DNA of 64,000 nucleotides from Fusobacterium necrophorum subsp. necrophorum (GTDB lineage: Bacteria; Fusobacteriota; Fusobacteriia; Fusobacteriales; Fusobacteriaceae). A program made the position numbers and the translations under genes. This document shows, in pieces, positions 1 to 10,084 of this stretch. The notes beneath the pieces were generated by a model, which ran no database searches, was not told where the DNA came from, and saw nothing but the letters and a program-made list of their open reading frames with translations. Location of the stretch: positions 1,922,001 to 1,986,000 of the forward strand of contig NZ_CP034842.1 of assembly GCF_004006635.1 (NCBI RefSeq), given 5' to 3'. How positions within the stretch are numbered: the stretch's first letter is position 1; each line of letters begins with the position of its first letter.

Positions 1-3000
1 TGTTCCTGTTGTTACAAGTATTCCTGTATTTCCTGTTCCTGATGTTAAATCCATATTTCCTGTATTTATTACTTTTCCACTAGAATAGATACCATAGTTA
101 TCTTTACCAGTTGATGTTACAGTTGCTGCATTTGTTATTGTTCCTGTTGACTTATCTGAATATATGAACTTACCTCTATTTGATAGTTTAGCATTTCCTA
201 CTGTTACAGTTATATTATTCCCTGTTCCTTTATTAACTATTCCGTAAGAGTCATCTCCTATTTCATATTTTCCTGCACTTTTTATTATTCCATTATTTCC
301 TTTTGCATAGATTCCTACTGCATCAGAATTTCCTACTGTTATTTTTGCATTGCTTTCAACATTTACTGGACCACCTTGTGTATATAGTGCAATACCACTA
401 TTTCCTACTTTTATTGTTCCACTTGTAGTTTCTTCAAAACCATACATTCCTATTCCATTATTTCCTACTGTTATTGTTCCAGTATTCTTTAGTGGATTTG
501 TTCCTGTACTTTTTGCATCTGTATACATTCCTATTGTAGGATTTGTAGTTTTTCCAGTAGTTGTTCCATTTTGCAATTCTATTGTTCCTGCATTTATTGT
601 ATCATATGCTTTTCCATCCTTAGATACTTTTGCATACATTCCTTCTGTACTATCTTTTGTTGCTGTTATTTTTCCACTGGCAGCATTTTCAAATGTTACA
701 CTATTAGATTTTACTATGTTTCCAGGTTCATAATACATTCCTACTGCATCTGTTCCTGTTAAAGTTATTGTTCCTTCATTCTTTAATCCAGTTTCTGTTG
801 TATGAGTTGTTGATTTTTCAACATCAGAATAGAAAATTCCTGTCGAGTTTTCTCCTACGCTTATTGTTCCATTATTTTTTACTTCTGTATTCTTTAGTGC
901 ATAGATTCCGGCTGAATTTTTTCCTGTTGTTGTTATTGTTGCACCGGTAGCATTGTTTATCATTCCATATTTAGCATAGATTCCTGTTGAGTTTTCTCCA
1001 CCTAATGTAATACTTTTATTATTTGTCAATGTCACTCTATTTTTAGTTCCTGTAACATTTTCCTGTGCCATTGCTACTTGATTATTAGATTTTCCTGTCA
1101 TTGCAGAATCATTTTCTATAGATGAGCTGGAAATTTCTAATTTTTTATACAAACTAGTTGAAACATCTAAATCTACATTTTGATCTACTTTTAACTTACT
1201 ATCATATAGCATAAATGACTTATAGTTTGTACCATTTATCTTTGCTCCTCCCAATGCTTTTGATAGTTCTGTACTACCTGTATCAGATAAATTCATTGAT
1301 ACTTTTGAAGCTACAAATAGTCTTGAATTATCTTTCATCTCCAATGTTAATTTACCAAGTGTACTTGTTGTTCCATTTCCAAAAGTATTTTTTGCCCAAT
1401 CTCCTATTTCTTTTGTAGTGAATGAAGTATAATCAGTTCCACTTCCTTCAAATAGGAAAGCTGTTCCTGTTTTTGCTGGGTCGCTATCTCCTTGTACTGT
1501 CGCTGTCATTGGGCCATTTATAAGTATTTTACTTGTATTACCTCGTGCATAGAATAAAAGAGATCCTCTATCTGTTCCTGTTCCTGTTACAACAGTACTT
1601 GGACCATTTATCGATATTTTTCCATTATCTGCAAAGAAGTTTACTGCTCCATCTGATGTAGTTATATCTGCTTTTCCTATGCTTGCATTTCCTGCTGAAT
1701 ATATTCCTACTGATTTTTGTCCTGCTACTTTGGCATCAACAGTTAAGCCTATTCCTTCTATTTTTCCACCACTTTGCACTACCAGACCTACTGATCCTCT
1801 ATCTGTTGTTTGACTAGATAATTTTCCTCCTGTTCCGGCTACTTTTATACTTCCTACAGGTGTATCATTTATTGCAGAGTTTTCACCTACAACAAGACCA
1901 TATACTCCATCTCCGGTTACTGTTGTCTCTCCTGAATATGATGTTAGTGTCCCACCATTTATAAATACTCCAGTTGATTCATTTCCTGTTACATTTATTT
2001 TTGCTAAATTTTTTATTTCAGAGTTTTTACCTTGATTTAAGTAATATCCTATTGTTGAATTTCCTTTTACAGTAATTTCTCCACCAGTTAATTTTATATT
2101 TGAATTATCTGCTGCATAAGCTCCTATTGTAGAATCTCCGGTTGCTATTATTTTTCCATTATTAGCATTTTCTACTGTTCCACTATCTTTTGCATATAGT
2201 CCTAATCCATTAGCTTCAGTTACTTCTATTTTTCCTGTATTCTTAGCTGTTGCTTTATCAATAGCAACTATTCCTATACTACGATTTGCATCATCTGTTG
2301 AAGCTCCTACTTTAATGTTTCCACTATTTTCTGCATTTCCTCCATCATTAATTAGTAGACCTATGTTTCCTGTTCCTTTTTCTAAGTTCATATTTCCCAT
2401 ATTTGTTACTTTTCCACTAGAATAGATACCATAGTTTCCACTACCGGTTGCTGTTATTTCAGCTTTATTTACTATTACTCCTGTTTTATCAGAAGAATAT
2501 ATGAATTTTCCTTTATCTTTTAATTTTGCAGTACCTTCAGATACAGTTATAGTATTATTATTATTTTTTCCTTCATTAACTATTCCATATGAGTCATCTC
2601 CTATAACATATTTTCCTCTACTTGATATTTGTGAATTACTTCCTGTTGCATATATTCCTACTGCATTAGAATTTCCAACTGTTATTGTTGCCTTATCAAA
2701 AACATCTACTGTACCACCTTTTGTGAATAGTGCAATACCACTATCTCCTACTGTTATATCTCCAGTTGTGCTTTCTTCATAACCGAACATTCCTATTCCG
2801 TTATTTCCTACTTTTATTGTTCCAGTATTCTTTAGTGGATTTGTTCCTGTAGTTTTTGCATCTGTGTACATTCCTACTGTAGGATTATCTTTTGTTCCAT
2901 TTCGCAATTCTATTTTTCCTGCATTTATTGTCTCATATGATTTATTATCTTTAGAAACTTTCGCATACATTCCTACTGCACTATCTTTTGTTGCTGTTAT

Positions 3001-6000
3001 TGTTCCTTTTTCGGCATTTTCAAATGTTACACTATTAGAAGTTACTAATTTTCCAGGTTCATAATACATTCCTACTGCATCTTTTCCAGCTAAATTTATT
3101 GTTCCTTCATTCTTTAATTTAGTTGAGGTAACTTCGTTTGCCGGGTCAGAATAGAAAATTCCTGTTGAATCTTCTCCTACGGTAATTGTTCCTTCATTTT
3201 TTACTTCTGTATTCTTTAGTGCATAGATTCCGGCTGAATTTTTTCCTGTTGCTGTTATTGTTGCACTGTCAGCATTGTTTATTTTTCCATATTTAGCATA
3301 AATTCCTGTTGATTTTTCTCCTAATAATTTTATCTCTTTATTATTAGTTATTGTTACTGCGTCTTTATCACCTGTTTTATTATTTTCTTGTGCTATTGCT
3401 GTTTGACTATCTTTTGTTCCTTCTATTTTATTATTGTTTATAACGCTTGAATTTGATATTTCCAGTTTTTTATAATCACTATCATCCTCATTTAAATTAA
3501 CATCTTTGTCCACTGTTAATTGGCTATCATACAACATAAATGACTTATAATTATTACCTATAATCTCTTTTAAACCTAAAGCATTTTTTAATTCTCCCGG
3601 GTTTGTATTTGACAAACTCATTGCCACATGTGAAGCCACAAATAATCTTGAACCATTTTCCATATTTAATGTTAATTTACCTAATGTATTTTCATTAGTT
3701 ACAGTATCTTTAAATATTTTATCTTTCCAAGTTCCTATTGCTACAGAATCAAATTTGCTATATTCACTTGTATCTCCTTGATAGAAGAATGCTGTTCCTC
3801 TTTCACTAGCATCTTTTCCACCTTTTATTGTAGCTTTCATCTCATCTTTAATAAGTATTTTTGGATTGGTACCTGCTTGACCTTTTTGATAGAATAGTAA
3901 AGATTTTTGACCTGTTGTTGATTCTCCATCATTTATAGATATTTCTCCATTATCTTTTGCAAAGAAGTTTACCGCTCCATCTGCTGTAGTAACATTTGTT
4001 TTTCCTAAGTTCATTTTACCTTCTGAGTAAATTCCTACAGATTTTTCTCCTGTTACATTTACAGTTGTTTCTGTTTTACTTAATGTTAAGTTTCCACCTT
4101 GTTTTACTACAAGCCCATAAGAACCTTTTGCTGAATCACCACCGGCAGCTGAAGAAGTACTTCCTACATTAATTTTACCATTAGCTGAAGTATTTTCAGT
4201 TACAGTCGAATCTTTAGTTACTACAATTCCTGAAACTTTATCTCCTTCTACAGTTAAATTTCCATTATATTCTAAAGTTGTTCCTTCTGCTAATAATATT
4301 CCTGTAGAACCTTTCCCTTTTACTTTAATGTCACTTCCTGTTCCAAGTTTTCCACTAACTTCTGTAGTACTCTTATCCTTTTTCAAGAATATACCTATAT
4401 TATTTACATCACTGCCTTCTCCGGCTAAGTCGATAGTTTTATTATTTGTTATCTTTCCATCTAAGTTAAAAATTCCTATTCCATTCTTTACAGTTGTACC
4501 TTTAATTTCTCCTTCGTTTGTAGCTGTGGCATATTTATTAGCTGAACCTCTAGTAGACATACCTATGGCATAGCTTCCGCTTAATGATATTTTCCCTCCA
4601 TTAGCATTAATTATTTCAGGACTTGTGTAACTATTATCACTTGTTTTAGTTGTACTATCCGCTCTCATTCCTATGTTATAATCTTGTTTTTGAGGGTTAG
4701 CATTTTTTTCTATAGTAGAATTTATAGTAATTGTTCCTTTGTTTGTCATATTACTATCAATATTTACAAACATACCTGATGAGTTTTTAACATTTGTTAA
4801 ACTTATAGTTCCTGTATTTTTAGCTTTATCTTTTTCTAAATTTACATCAGCTACAGTTGAATCAACCATTAAAGCCATACCTGTTGAGCCGTCAGCAGCA
4901 ACTTCTCCATTTTTAGTTAAGTTAATAGTTCCTGCATTTTCATAAGTGGCTTGATTTTCTGTTCTGGCAGCTAATTTCATACCATGACTTGATTCTCCGG
5001 ATAATTCAATAGTTCCCTCATTTTTAAAAGTACCGTTAAAAGTAGTTTGTATATTTTTCCCAGGACTATTTGTATTAGTAGGAAGATATACATACATTCC
5101 CATTGAATTACCACCATTAAAACTTATTGTTCCTTTATTATTTATTGTAGTTCTATATGATGTTGACGGAGTTTCATTTTCCGGAACTAAAGCCATACCT
5201 ATTTTATAACCTACATAACCGTTGGAATCCAATGATACATTATAGGACTCTTTTCCGGGTCCATAAATTTTTAATGCATCTTTTGTTCCATCACTATCTG
5301 TATCTACACCTTTTGCAGTTATCTCGTTCTTAAGTGCTTGAATATATTCCTCGTCTTTCTCTTTTATATCTGTTATTGTTCCGTCGTTTATTATGGCATC
5401 ACCAGTAGAAGTAGAATCTCCTTGAGAAACCATACCTAAAGTTAAAATTCCGCTCAGATTTATTGTTCCTACATTTATAACTTTTGCTCCAGTAGTTGAA
5501 TCTAACTCAATAGCACGAGAACCTCCAACTAAGAAATATTGTTTATTCCTATCAACCGGGTCAGTATTAACAGATGATCTAAGAGTACCTCCTACATTAT
5601 TGTATGAATTTATATAAATCTCTGTTGTATCTACTGTTCTAGTTAATCCTGTATAGCTTTCTCCTGATTTTCCATTGATAGTTATATTTTTATTAATTCG
5701 ATCTTCTGCTTTTCCATAAATCAATGTAGGTGGTTGATTATATGTATATTTAGAAAAAGCACTATTAGTATTAGGTCCATCAAACCATTTAAAAGCTAAA
5801 CTTTCTTTTTCTTTTATAGTATCAGTACTACCATATGGAGTACTACCATAAGTATAATTTAAAAATTCATAATCTTTTTTACCCATGTTTATATTAGCTA
5901 CATCATTATAGCTTATTGTTTCTATACTCTGAAATTTTCCAGAAGCATCTCTTACTATTCTACCAGCTCCTGTTTCTCCACTACTTACTCCATTATTCCA

Positions 6001-7194
6001 ATCTGGCAGAACTATTACCTTAAATGTAGGTGGCTCTGGTAATGCCGGTGTTTCAGGTATTACTACTTCCGGTGTAGCCGGATTAAAAGATATTGCTTTT
6101 GGTAAATCAGGTGTATTTATTGTTTTTTCTTTTATTTCAGGCGTTTTTATATCTGGTATATTTGGTGTTATATTTGGTGCTTCTATTTGTGATATTTCAA
6201 TTTTAGGTAAATTAAAGTCTATTGTTTTTGGCACCACTGGTGGTGTTATTTCTTTCCCTTGTACTACTATTTCATTTACTTTCGGTATATTTGATGTTAC
6301 AGTAGGAGCAACCGGTGATGTTACATTTATTTCCGGCAAATTAAAATCAACAGCTTTTGGTAAAACTGGTGTATTTACTGTCTTAGGTTGCACTGTTCCC
6401 ACATTTACTACCGGTATATTTGATGTTATACTCGGTGCAACAGGTGATGTTACATTTATTTCCGGTAAATCAAAAGAGATACTTGATGGTACTTTAGGCT
6501 CTTCAATTGTCTTTTTTATAGTTCTTGGATTTATTGAAGCTGATACCTCAAATGAAATTATCGGTTCTTTTGCTCTATTTATAGAAGTTATTCCATAGTC
6601 AGCTTCACTGATATCTTTACTTCCAAATTCTTTTCTTAAAGAAGTTGTTGCCATTTTTGAAGCACTGAAAGAGTTTAATTTATCGCTAGATGTTGAATTA
6701 TTTGAAGACTTTAATTTTGAGTAATTAGAACTATCTAGTGATGTGTATCTCTCAAAAAGGTCATTACTTCTTGTAAAAATACCCTCATAAGGATATCTTT
6801 CAGACTTATCTCCTCTTCCTCTATATCTTCCTGTATGGTCACTATAAAAATAATTTATTCCAAATTGCCAAGAAGCCCATGGAGATTTAACAACTTGATC
6901 TCCTTGTTCCATAAGTTGAATAAGTTCTAAATTTGCTCCATTTAATTTCTTTTCATTTTCTTCTTTGATACGTTTTAGCGTTTCACTCAATGTATCCGTA
7001 GATGTCCCAATCTCCTGTCTACTTGCCGAGAATGCCTTTTTCTCTGCTTCTCTCTTTCCTATTTCTTCCGAAAATGCATTCACTCCCAACATTAAATATA
7101 GCAATGCCAAACCTATGGAAAAGCTTATACTTTTATCTCTTTTCGCGATATATCGCAGATTCTTTTCCACTTCCTTTAACTGATTCCTAACCAT
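1..7194 (-). CDS. Giant autotransporter adhesin, N-terminal 2398 codons (3' end outside window)
   Basis: The minus-strand frame stays open from an ATG at 7194 to the window edge, so the stop codon and any C-terminal beta-barrel lie beyond base 1. The start is preceded by GAGGGGGAG. Residues 1-43 (MVRNQLKEVEKNLRYIAKRD, then a hydrophobic stretch ending NAFSEE) match the long-signal N-terminal domain typical of large Fusobacterium autotransporters. Residues about 230-400 are rich in Pro/Val/Asn, with a motif like LPEINVTSPVAP repeated three times, probably a stalk or linker. The rest is beta-helix-like passenger with endless short repeats (NxGTIxxxGxxSxGIY, NAGTI). Surface adhesion is the known role of the family; ligand and partner are not visible. 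The many plus-strand ORFs here are antisense shadows of the repetitive passenger. Confidence 0.9.
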   Translation of the reverse strand, partial: MVRNQLKEVEKNLRYIAKRDKSISFSIGLALLYLMLGVNAFSEEIGKREAEKKAFSASRQEIGTSTDTLSETLKRIKEENEKKLNGANLELIQLMEQGDQVVKSPWASWQFGINYFYSDHTGRYRGRGDKSERYPYEGIFTRSNDLFERYTSLDSSNYSKLKSSNNSTSSDKLNSFSASKMATTSLRKEFGSKDISEADYGITSINRAKEPIISFEVSASINPRTIKKTIEEPKVPSSISFDLPEINVTSPVAPSITSNIPVVNVGTVQPKTVNTPVLPKAVDFNLPEINVTSPVAPTVTSNIPKVNEIVVQGKEITPPVVPKTIDFNLPKIEISQIEAPNITPNIPDIKTPEIKEKTINTPDLPKAISFNPATPEVVIPETPALPEPPTFKVIVLPDWNNGVSSGETGAGRIVRDASGKFQSIETISYNDVANINMGKKDYEFLNYTYGSTPYGSTDTIKEKESLAFKWFDGPNTNSAFSKYTYNQPPTLIYGKAEDRINKNITINGKSGESYTGLTRTVDTTEIYINSYNNVGGTLRSSVNTDPVDRNKQYFLVGGSRAIELDSTTGAKVINVGTINLSGILTLGMVSQGDSTSTGDAIINDGTITDIKEKDEEYIQALKNEITAKGVDTDSDGTKDALKIYGPGKESYNVSLDSNGYVGYKIGMALVPENETPSTSYRTTINNKGTISFNGGNSMGMYVYLPTNTNSPGKNIQTTFNGTFKNEGTIELSGESSHGMKLAARTENQATYENAGTINLTKNGEVAADGSTGMALMVDSTVADVNLEKDKAKNTGTISLTNVKNSSGMFVNIDSNMTNKGTITINSTIEKNANPQKQDYNIGMRADSTTKTSDNSYTSPEIINANGGKISLSGSYAIGMSTRGSANKYATATNEGEIKGTTVKNGIGIFNLDGKITNNKTIDLAGEGSDVNNIGIFLKKDKSTTEVSGKLGTGSDIKVKGKGSTGILLAEGTTLEYNGNLTVEGDKVSGIVVTKDSTVTENTSANGKINVGSTSSAAGGDSAKGSYGLVVKQGGNLTLSKTETTVNVTGEKSVGIYSEGKMNLGKTNVTTADGAVNFFAKDNGEISINDGESTTGQKSLLFYQKGQAGTNPKILIKDEMKATIKGGKDASERGTAFFYQGDTSEYSKFDSVAIGTWKDKIFKDTVTNENTLGKLTLNMENGSRLFVASHVAMSLSNTNPGELKNALGLKEIIGNNYKSFMLYDSQLTVDKDVNLNEDDSDYKKLEISNSSVINNNKIEGTKDSQTAIAQENNKTGDKDAVTITNNKEIKLLGEKSTGIYAKYGKINNADSATITATGKNSAGIYALKNTEVKNEGTITVGEDSTGIFYSDPANEVTSTKLKNEGTINLAGKDAVGMYYEPGKLVTSNSVTFENAEKGTITATKDSAVGMYAKVSKDNKSYETINAGKIELRNGTKDNPTVGMYTDAKTTGTNPLKNTGTIKVGNNGIGMFGYEESTTGDITVGDSGIALFTKGGTVDVFDKATITVGNSNAVGIYATGSNSQISSRGKYVIGDDSYGIVNEGKNNNNTITVSEGTAKLKDKGKFIYSSDKTGVIVNKAEITATGSGNYGIYSSGKVTNMGNMNLEKGTGNIGLLINDGGNAENSGNIKVGASTDDANRSIGIVAIDKATAKNTGKIEVTEANGLGLYAKDSGTVENANNGKIIATGDSTIGAYAADNSNIKLTGGEITVKGNSTIGYYLNQGKNSEIKNLAKINVTGNESTGVFINGGTLTSYSGETTVTGDGVYGLVVGENSAINDTPVGSIKVAGTGGKLSSQTTDRGSVGLVVQSGGKIEGIGLTVDAKVAGQKSVGIYSAGNASIGKADITTSDGAVNFFADNGKISINGPSTVVTGTGTDRGSLLFYARGNTSKILINGPMTATVQGDSDPAKTGTAFLFEGSGTDYTSFTTKEIGDWAKNTFGNGTTSTLGKLTLEMKDNSRLFVASKVSMNLSDTGSTELSKALGGAKINGTNYKSFMLYDSKLKVDQNVDLDVSTSLYKKLEISSSSIENDSAMTGKSNNQVAMAQENVTGTKNRVTLTNNKSITLGGENSTGIYAKYGMINNATGATITTTGKNSAGIYALKNTEVKNNGTISVGENSTGIFYSDVEKSTTHTTETGLKNEGTITLTGTDAVGMYYEPGNIVKSNSVTFENAASGKITATKDSTEGMYAKVSKDGKAYDTINAGTIELQNGTTTGKTTNPTIGMYTDAKSTGTNPLKNTGTITVGNNGIGMYGFEETTSGTIKVGNSGIALYTQGGPVNVESNAKITVGNSDAVGIYAKGNNGIIKSAGKYEIGDDSYGIVNKGTGNNITVTVGNAKLSNRGKFIYSDKSTGTITNAATVTSTGKDNYGIYSSGKVINTGNMDLTSGTGNTGILVTTGT
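41..4180 (-). repeat. Diverged tandem duplication of about 2.33 kb inside the autotransporter passenger
   Basis: Matching anchors recur at offsets of 2322-2343 bases: 71 with 2408, 445 with 2788, 736 with 3067, 899 with 3221, 1631 with 3959. In protein terms, GIYSAGNASIGKADITTSDG in one copy matches GIYSEGKMNLGKTNVTTADG in the other. The two copies are each about 777 residues, clearly related but diverged at many positions, with small indels accounting for the variable offset. The left copy continues to the window edge, so more copies may lie outside. Confidence 0.8.
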
Positions 7195-7384
7195 AACTCC
7201 CCCTCATTAATTGTATTGTCTTTTTATATTATTTCTTCCCCTTAATGTTTGTAATAAATTTTGTCTTTCTTGAAGAATTAGCTTGAGATAGTTAAAAATA
7301 TTCTTTACCACTGCTGATACTATTAAATTACTGCTGTTTTTTTTATACCATCCTTAACACTTTATAATATAACATTATTTCTTC

Positions 7385-7413
7385 ATTATATCACAGTATA
7401 TTTGTTTTTTGAA
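7385..7413 (-). promoter_or_regulatory. Candidate promoter of the giant autotransporter
   Basis: On the minus strand TTCAAA (7413-7408) and TATAAT (7390-7385) are separated by 17 bases. This would give a 5' leader of about 180 bases before the ATG at 7194. The rest of the 620-base gap (7195-7817) is very AT-rich; beyond this promoter and the terminator at 7624 I see no gene in it. Confidence 0.55.
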
Positions 7414-7623
7414 TAAATTTTATTTGATTCCAACCTATCTATTTTTCCTTTCTATTTATCATTACTAATACGCAATAAATATAATTGCAAACAAAGAAAA
7501 AATTAAAAATTACTTTTGTTATTTTTTATTGGCTTTTTTCTAATTTATAGATATATTTCAAACATGATATTGATATTTTTTTGTTATTAAATAAAACAAC
7601 AAATGAAACTATAATATAACAAA

Positions 7624-7663
7624 AGGATTTTAAAGATTTTGTTTCCAAAATCCCTAAAATCCT
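7624..7663 (-). terminator. Intrinsic terminator after xpt
   Basis: An 18-base inverted repeat with two mismatches (AGGATTTTAAAGATTTTG against its partner) and a TTTC loop. On the minus strand it is followed by a T-rich stretch. It lies about 155 bases past the xpt stop and would end the pbuX-xpt transcript. Confidence 0.6.
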
Positions 7664-7817
7664 CTTGAAAATTTTATTCTTTTTCTTCATCAATACGATT
7701 TAACAAAGAACCTTAGCTCAACTAGTACTTTCTATGCCAATAAATATCCTTCATATATTTGGATGTTTTATTGGTAAAATCCAAAAAAATCTAGAATGCA
7801 CAAAAGTAATTACTCTT

Positions 7818-8384
7818 TTATCTTGTAATGATATTTCCACCTTGTAAGGAATCAATAATTGCTAAAGATTCCACATGCAGTCCTTTTTCCCGAAGTATTT
7901 TTCCTCCTTCTTGGAAGCCTTTTTCAATAGCAATTCCCACTCCCACTACTTCAGCTCCCGCCTGTTCACATAAATTTTTTAGACCCAAAATAGCATTCCC
8001 CAAAGCCAAGAAATCATCAATAATCAAGATCTTATCTCCCTTTTGTATGAATTCCTTGGCAACAGTAATGTTATATTCTTTATTTTTAGTAAAAGAAAAG
8101 ACGGTTGCATTATAGGACTCCGACATTGTAGACGGTTTATTCTTTTTTGCAAATACCATCGGAACTTGGAAGGCAAAGGCAGTGGTAATCCCCACAGCGA
8201 TTCCCGAAGCTTCAATGGTTAAAATTTTAGTAATCTCTTTTCCCTCAAATCTTGCCTTAAATTCTTTTCCGACTTCCATCATAAGATAAGGATCAATTTG
8301 GTGATTTAAAAAACTATCCACTTTCAAAATTTTGTCACCAATAGCAACTCCATACTGTTGTATATATTCTTTCATCAATTTCAT
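7818..8384 (-). CDS. xpt: Xanthine phosphoribosyltransferase
   Basis: This enzyme makes XMP from xanthine and PRPP for cytoplasmic purine salvage. The 188-residue product follows Bacillus Xpt closely: KVDSFLNHQIDP near the N-terminus, the acidic PRPP-binding loop in ILIIDDFLALG, and ESLAIIDSLQGG at the end. An in-frame ATG exists 36 bases upstream at 8420, but it would overlap the permease gene. The ATG at 8384 has GAGGAAAG just before it and gives the family's usual N-terminus, so I use it. It is the second gene of a two-gene operon with the xanthine permease, 16 bases downstream of it, so substrate import and phosphoribosylation share the riboswitch at 9794-9856. Confidence 0.95.
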   Translation of the reverse strand: MKLMKEYIQQYGVAIGDKILKVDSFLNHQIDPYLMMEVGKEFKARFEGKEITKILTIEASGIAVGITTAFAFQVPMVFAKKNKPSTMSESYNATVFSFTKNKEYNITVAKEFIQKGDKILIIDDFLALGNAILGLKNLCEQAGAEVVGVGIAIEKGFQEGGKILREKGLHVESLAIIDSLQGGNIITR

Positions 8385-8400
8385 ATCTTTCCTCTTTTCT

Positions 8401-9708
8401 CTACTCAAATATTTTTTCATCGTGCGGTAATAGAATGTTTAAAATAATGGCAATCCCTCCGGAAATTACAATTCCGGAACCACCAAATAATAATTTTAAA
8501 CTTTCCGGGAAATAAGTCAAAGCATTGGGAACAGATCCTAATCCATATCCCAAGCCCAAAGATACTGCTACAATAACAGCGTTTCTTCCTGTTAATTTTT
8601 CTTTGGTCAACAAGTTGATTCCGCTAATGGAAATCATTGCAAAAATCATAACCAAACTTCCCCCAATGACACTTGGCGGAATGACGGTCAACAAGGCTCC
8701 CACTTTTGGAAAAAAAGCTCCTATCATCAAAATAACAGCTCCCAACCCGACAACATAACGACTCATAACCTTAGTCATGGTAATAATTCCCGTATTTTGA
8801 CTGAAAGATGTCGTTGGTAAAATACCAAAAATGGAAGCTATAGAAGCTCCTATTCCGTCCGCTATAATTCCTCCGGACAATTCCTTATCCGTTAATTCCC
8901 GATTCGCTCCTCCCATTGTCACACTGGACATATCTCCCAGTGTTTCCACAGCAGACACCACAAATAATAACATCATTGCTAAAATAGCATCTGATTTGAA
9001 TGTAAATCCATATCGGAAAGGCATCGGAAGATTTAAATATCCTGCTTGAGCAACCGTAGACAAATCGACCTTCCCCAATACTAAGCTTAAAACAAACCCA
9101 ATCATAGTTCCTATGAAAATAGCTCCTGTACTCCAAATTCCTTTTGCAAATTGTTTGAATAGAATGATAACGATCAAAACAAAACAACCGATGACTAAGT
9201 TTTCAAACGAACCGAAATCAGCAGCTCCAAATCCTCCTGCAAGGCTTGCTATCCCAACCGGAAGTAAAGAAAGTCCTATGGATAACACAATCACTCCTGT
9301 TACCACGGAAGGAAAAAATTGACGAACCTTTTGAATAAAAAATCCTAAAATCGCTTCAAAAATTCCCCCAATCAAAGCAGCTCCCAATACTGCCTCATAA
9401 CCATAATTATTTCCAATGGTAATAGCTAAGGGAACAAAAGTAAAATTGGATCCGACTACAATCGGTAATCTTGCTCCCACCGGGCCAACACGATAGGTTT
9501 GAATAAAAGTGTTCAAACCTGCAACCAACATGGAAGCTTGAATTAAAATAGCTATTTCTTCTGCCGGTAAATGCAAAGCTCCCCCTACAATCATAATAGG
9601 TGTGATATTCGCTACGAACATTGCTAAAATATGTTGCAATCCTAAAGGAAGTGCTTCTCGAAATGCCGGTATTCCATCAATATCATATGGCGACTTGTTT
9701 CTTATCAT
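8401..9708 (-). CDS. pbuX: Xanthine permease, NCS2 family
   Basis: A 435-residue integral membrane nucleobase:cation symporter, the usual NCS2 size, with many hydrophobic segments and the family's N-terminal LPLGLQHILAMFVANITPI and the central VSAVETLGDMSSV stretch. It sits upstream of xpt and behind a guanine-class riboswitch, which points to xanthine rather than uracil as substrate. The start has a strong AAGGAGGAG site. Transport of xanthine is inferred from family and operon partner; specificity cannot be proven from sequence alone. Confidence 0.92.
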   Translation of the reverse strand: MIRNKSPYDIDGIPAFREALPLGLQHILAMFVANITPIMIVGGALHLPAEEIAILIQASMLVAGLNTFIQTYRVGPVGARLPIVVGSNFTFVPLAITIGNNYGYEAVLGAALIGGIFEAILGFFIQKVRQFFPSVVTGVIVLSIGLSLLPVGIASLAGGFGAADFGSFENLVIGCFVLIVIILFKQFAKGIWSTGAIFIGTMIGFVLSLVLGKVDLSTVAQAGYLNLPMPFRYGFTFKSDAILAMMLLFVVSAVETLGDMSSVTMGGANRELTDKELSGGIIADGIGASIASIFGILPTTSFSQNTGIITMTKVMSRYVVGLGAVILMIGAFFPKVGALLTVIPPSVIGGSLVMIFAMISISGINLLTKEKLTGRNAVIVAVSLGLGYGLGSVPNALTYFPESLKLLFGGSGIVISGGIAIILNILLPHDEKIFE

Positions 9709-9742
9709 ACTGAAATCTCCTCCTTAAAAAAATTAAAATAAC

Positions 9743-9780
9743 AAAAAAAGACTAATCCTAAATATGCTAAAAAACTAGTC
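9743..9780 (-). terminator. Riboswitch expression platform: intrinsic terminator
   Basis: Minus-strand hairpin with arms GACTAGTTTT and AGGATTAGTC (10 pairs including G-U) followed by seven Ts (9749-9743). It lies between the purine aptamer and the pbuX ribosome binding site, the layout of a transcription-terminating OFF switch. Confidence 0.8.
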
Positions 9781-9793
9781 GCGAAAAAAATCA

Positions 9794-9856
9794 CTCGTAG
9801 CAGTCCATTTAAGGTAAACCGTAGAAACTTCTGCCCATATCGCAGAGATATACGAG
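9794..9856 (-). promoter_or_regulatory. Purine riboswitch aptamer, guanine class
   Basis: Read on the minus strand, P1 pairs CTCGTA (9856-9851) with TACGAG (9799-9794). The L2 loop GATATGG, the J2/3 segment TTTCTAC and the L3 loop ACCTTAAAT match the purine aptamer consensus. The base just 5' of the 3' P1 strand (minus-strand C, position 9800) corresponds to nucleotide 74 of the Bacillus xpt aptamer, where C means guanine/hypoxanthine and U means adenine. Together with the terminator at 9743-9780 this predicts repression of pbuX-xpt when guanine is plentiful. Confidence 0.92.
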
Positions 9857-9888
9857 ATATTTAGTATTTGTATTTTTTGAATACGGAT

Positions 9889-9917
9889 ATTCTACAATAA
9901 TTTTACACTTTTTTCCA
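9889..9917 (-). promoter_or_regulatory. Promoter of the pbuX-xpt operon
   Basis: Minus-strand TGGAAA (9917-9912), 17-base spacer, TAGAAT (9894-9889), placed about 30 bases upstream of the riboswitch aptamer. Confidence 0.6.
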
Positions 9918-9994
9918 GTCTTTTTGAAAAATTATTTCAATTTCTTTTTTCTTGGGATTTTCTTATCACAATCTTCTTTTACCCATCTCTCCCC

Positions 9995-10023
9995 TTGCCA
10001 CTTTCGTCTGCTCTTGTTATAAT
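9995..10023 (+). promoter_or_regulatory. Promoter of the cation/proton antiporter gene
   Basis: TTGCCA at 9995-10000, 17-base spacer, perfect TATAAT at 10018-10023. The transcript would carry a leader of about 55 bases that includes an 8-pair hairpin (TTTAGGTT/AACCTAAA, 10037-10061) just before the AAGGAGGGA ribosome site. Confidence 0.7.
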
Positions 10024-10084
10024 ACAAGAAAAAAGTTTTAGGTTCCCTTTATCAACCTAAATATTACATAAGGAGGGATAACAT

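Noticed and set aside
350-7190. Numerous plus-strand ORFs of 60-130 codons rich in Phe, Val and Pro
   Set aside because: They are the antisense of the repetitive autotransporter passenger; none has a plausible ribosome site or recognisable domain, while the minus frame is open for 2398 codons.
7740-7790. Second hairpin after xpt (TTGGAT..TCCAA)
   Set aside because: The stem has a bulge and no T-run on the minus strand after it; the terminator at 7624 is better.
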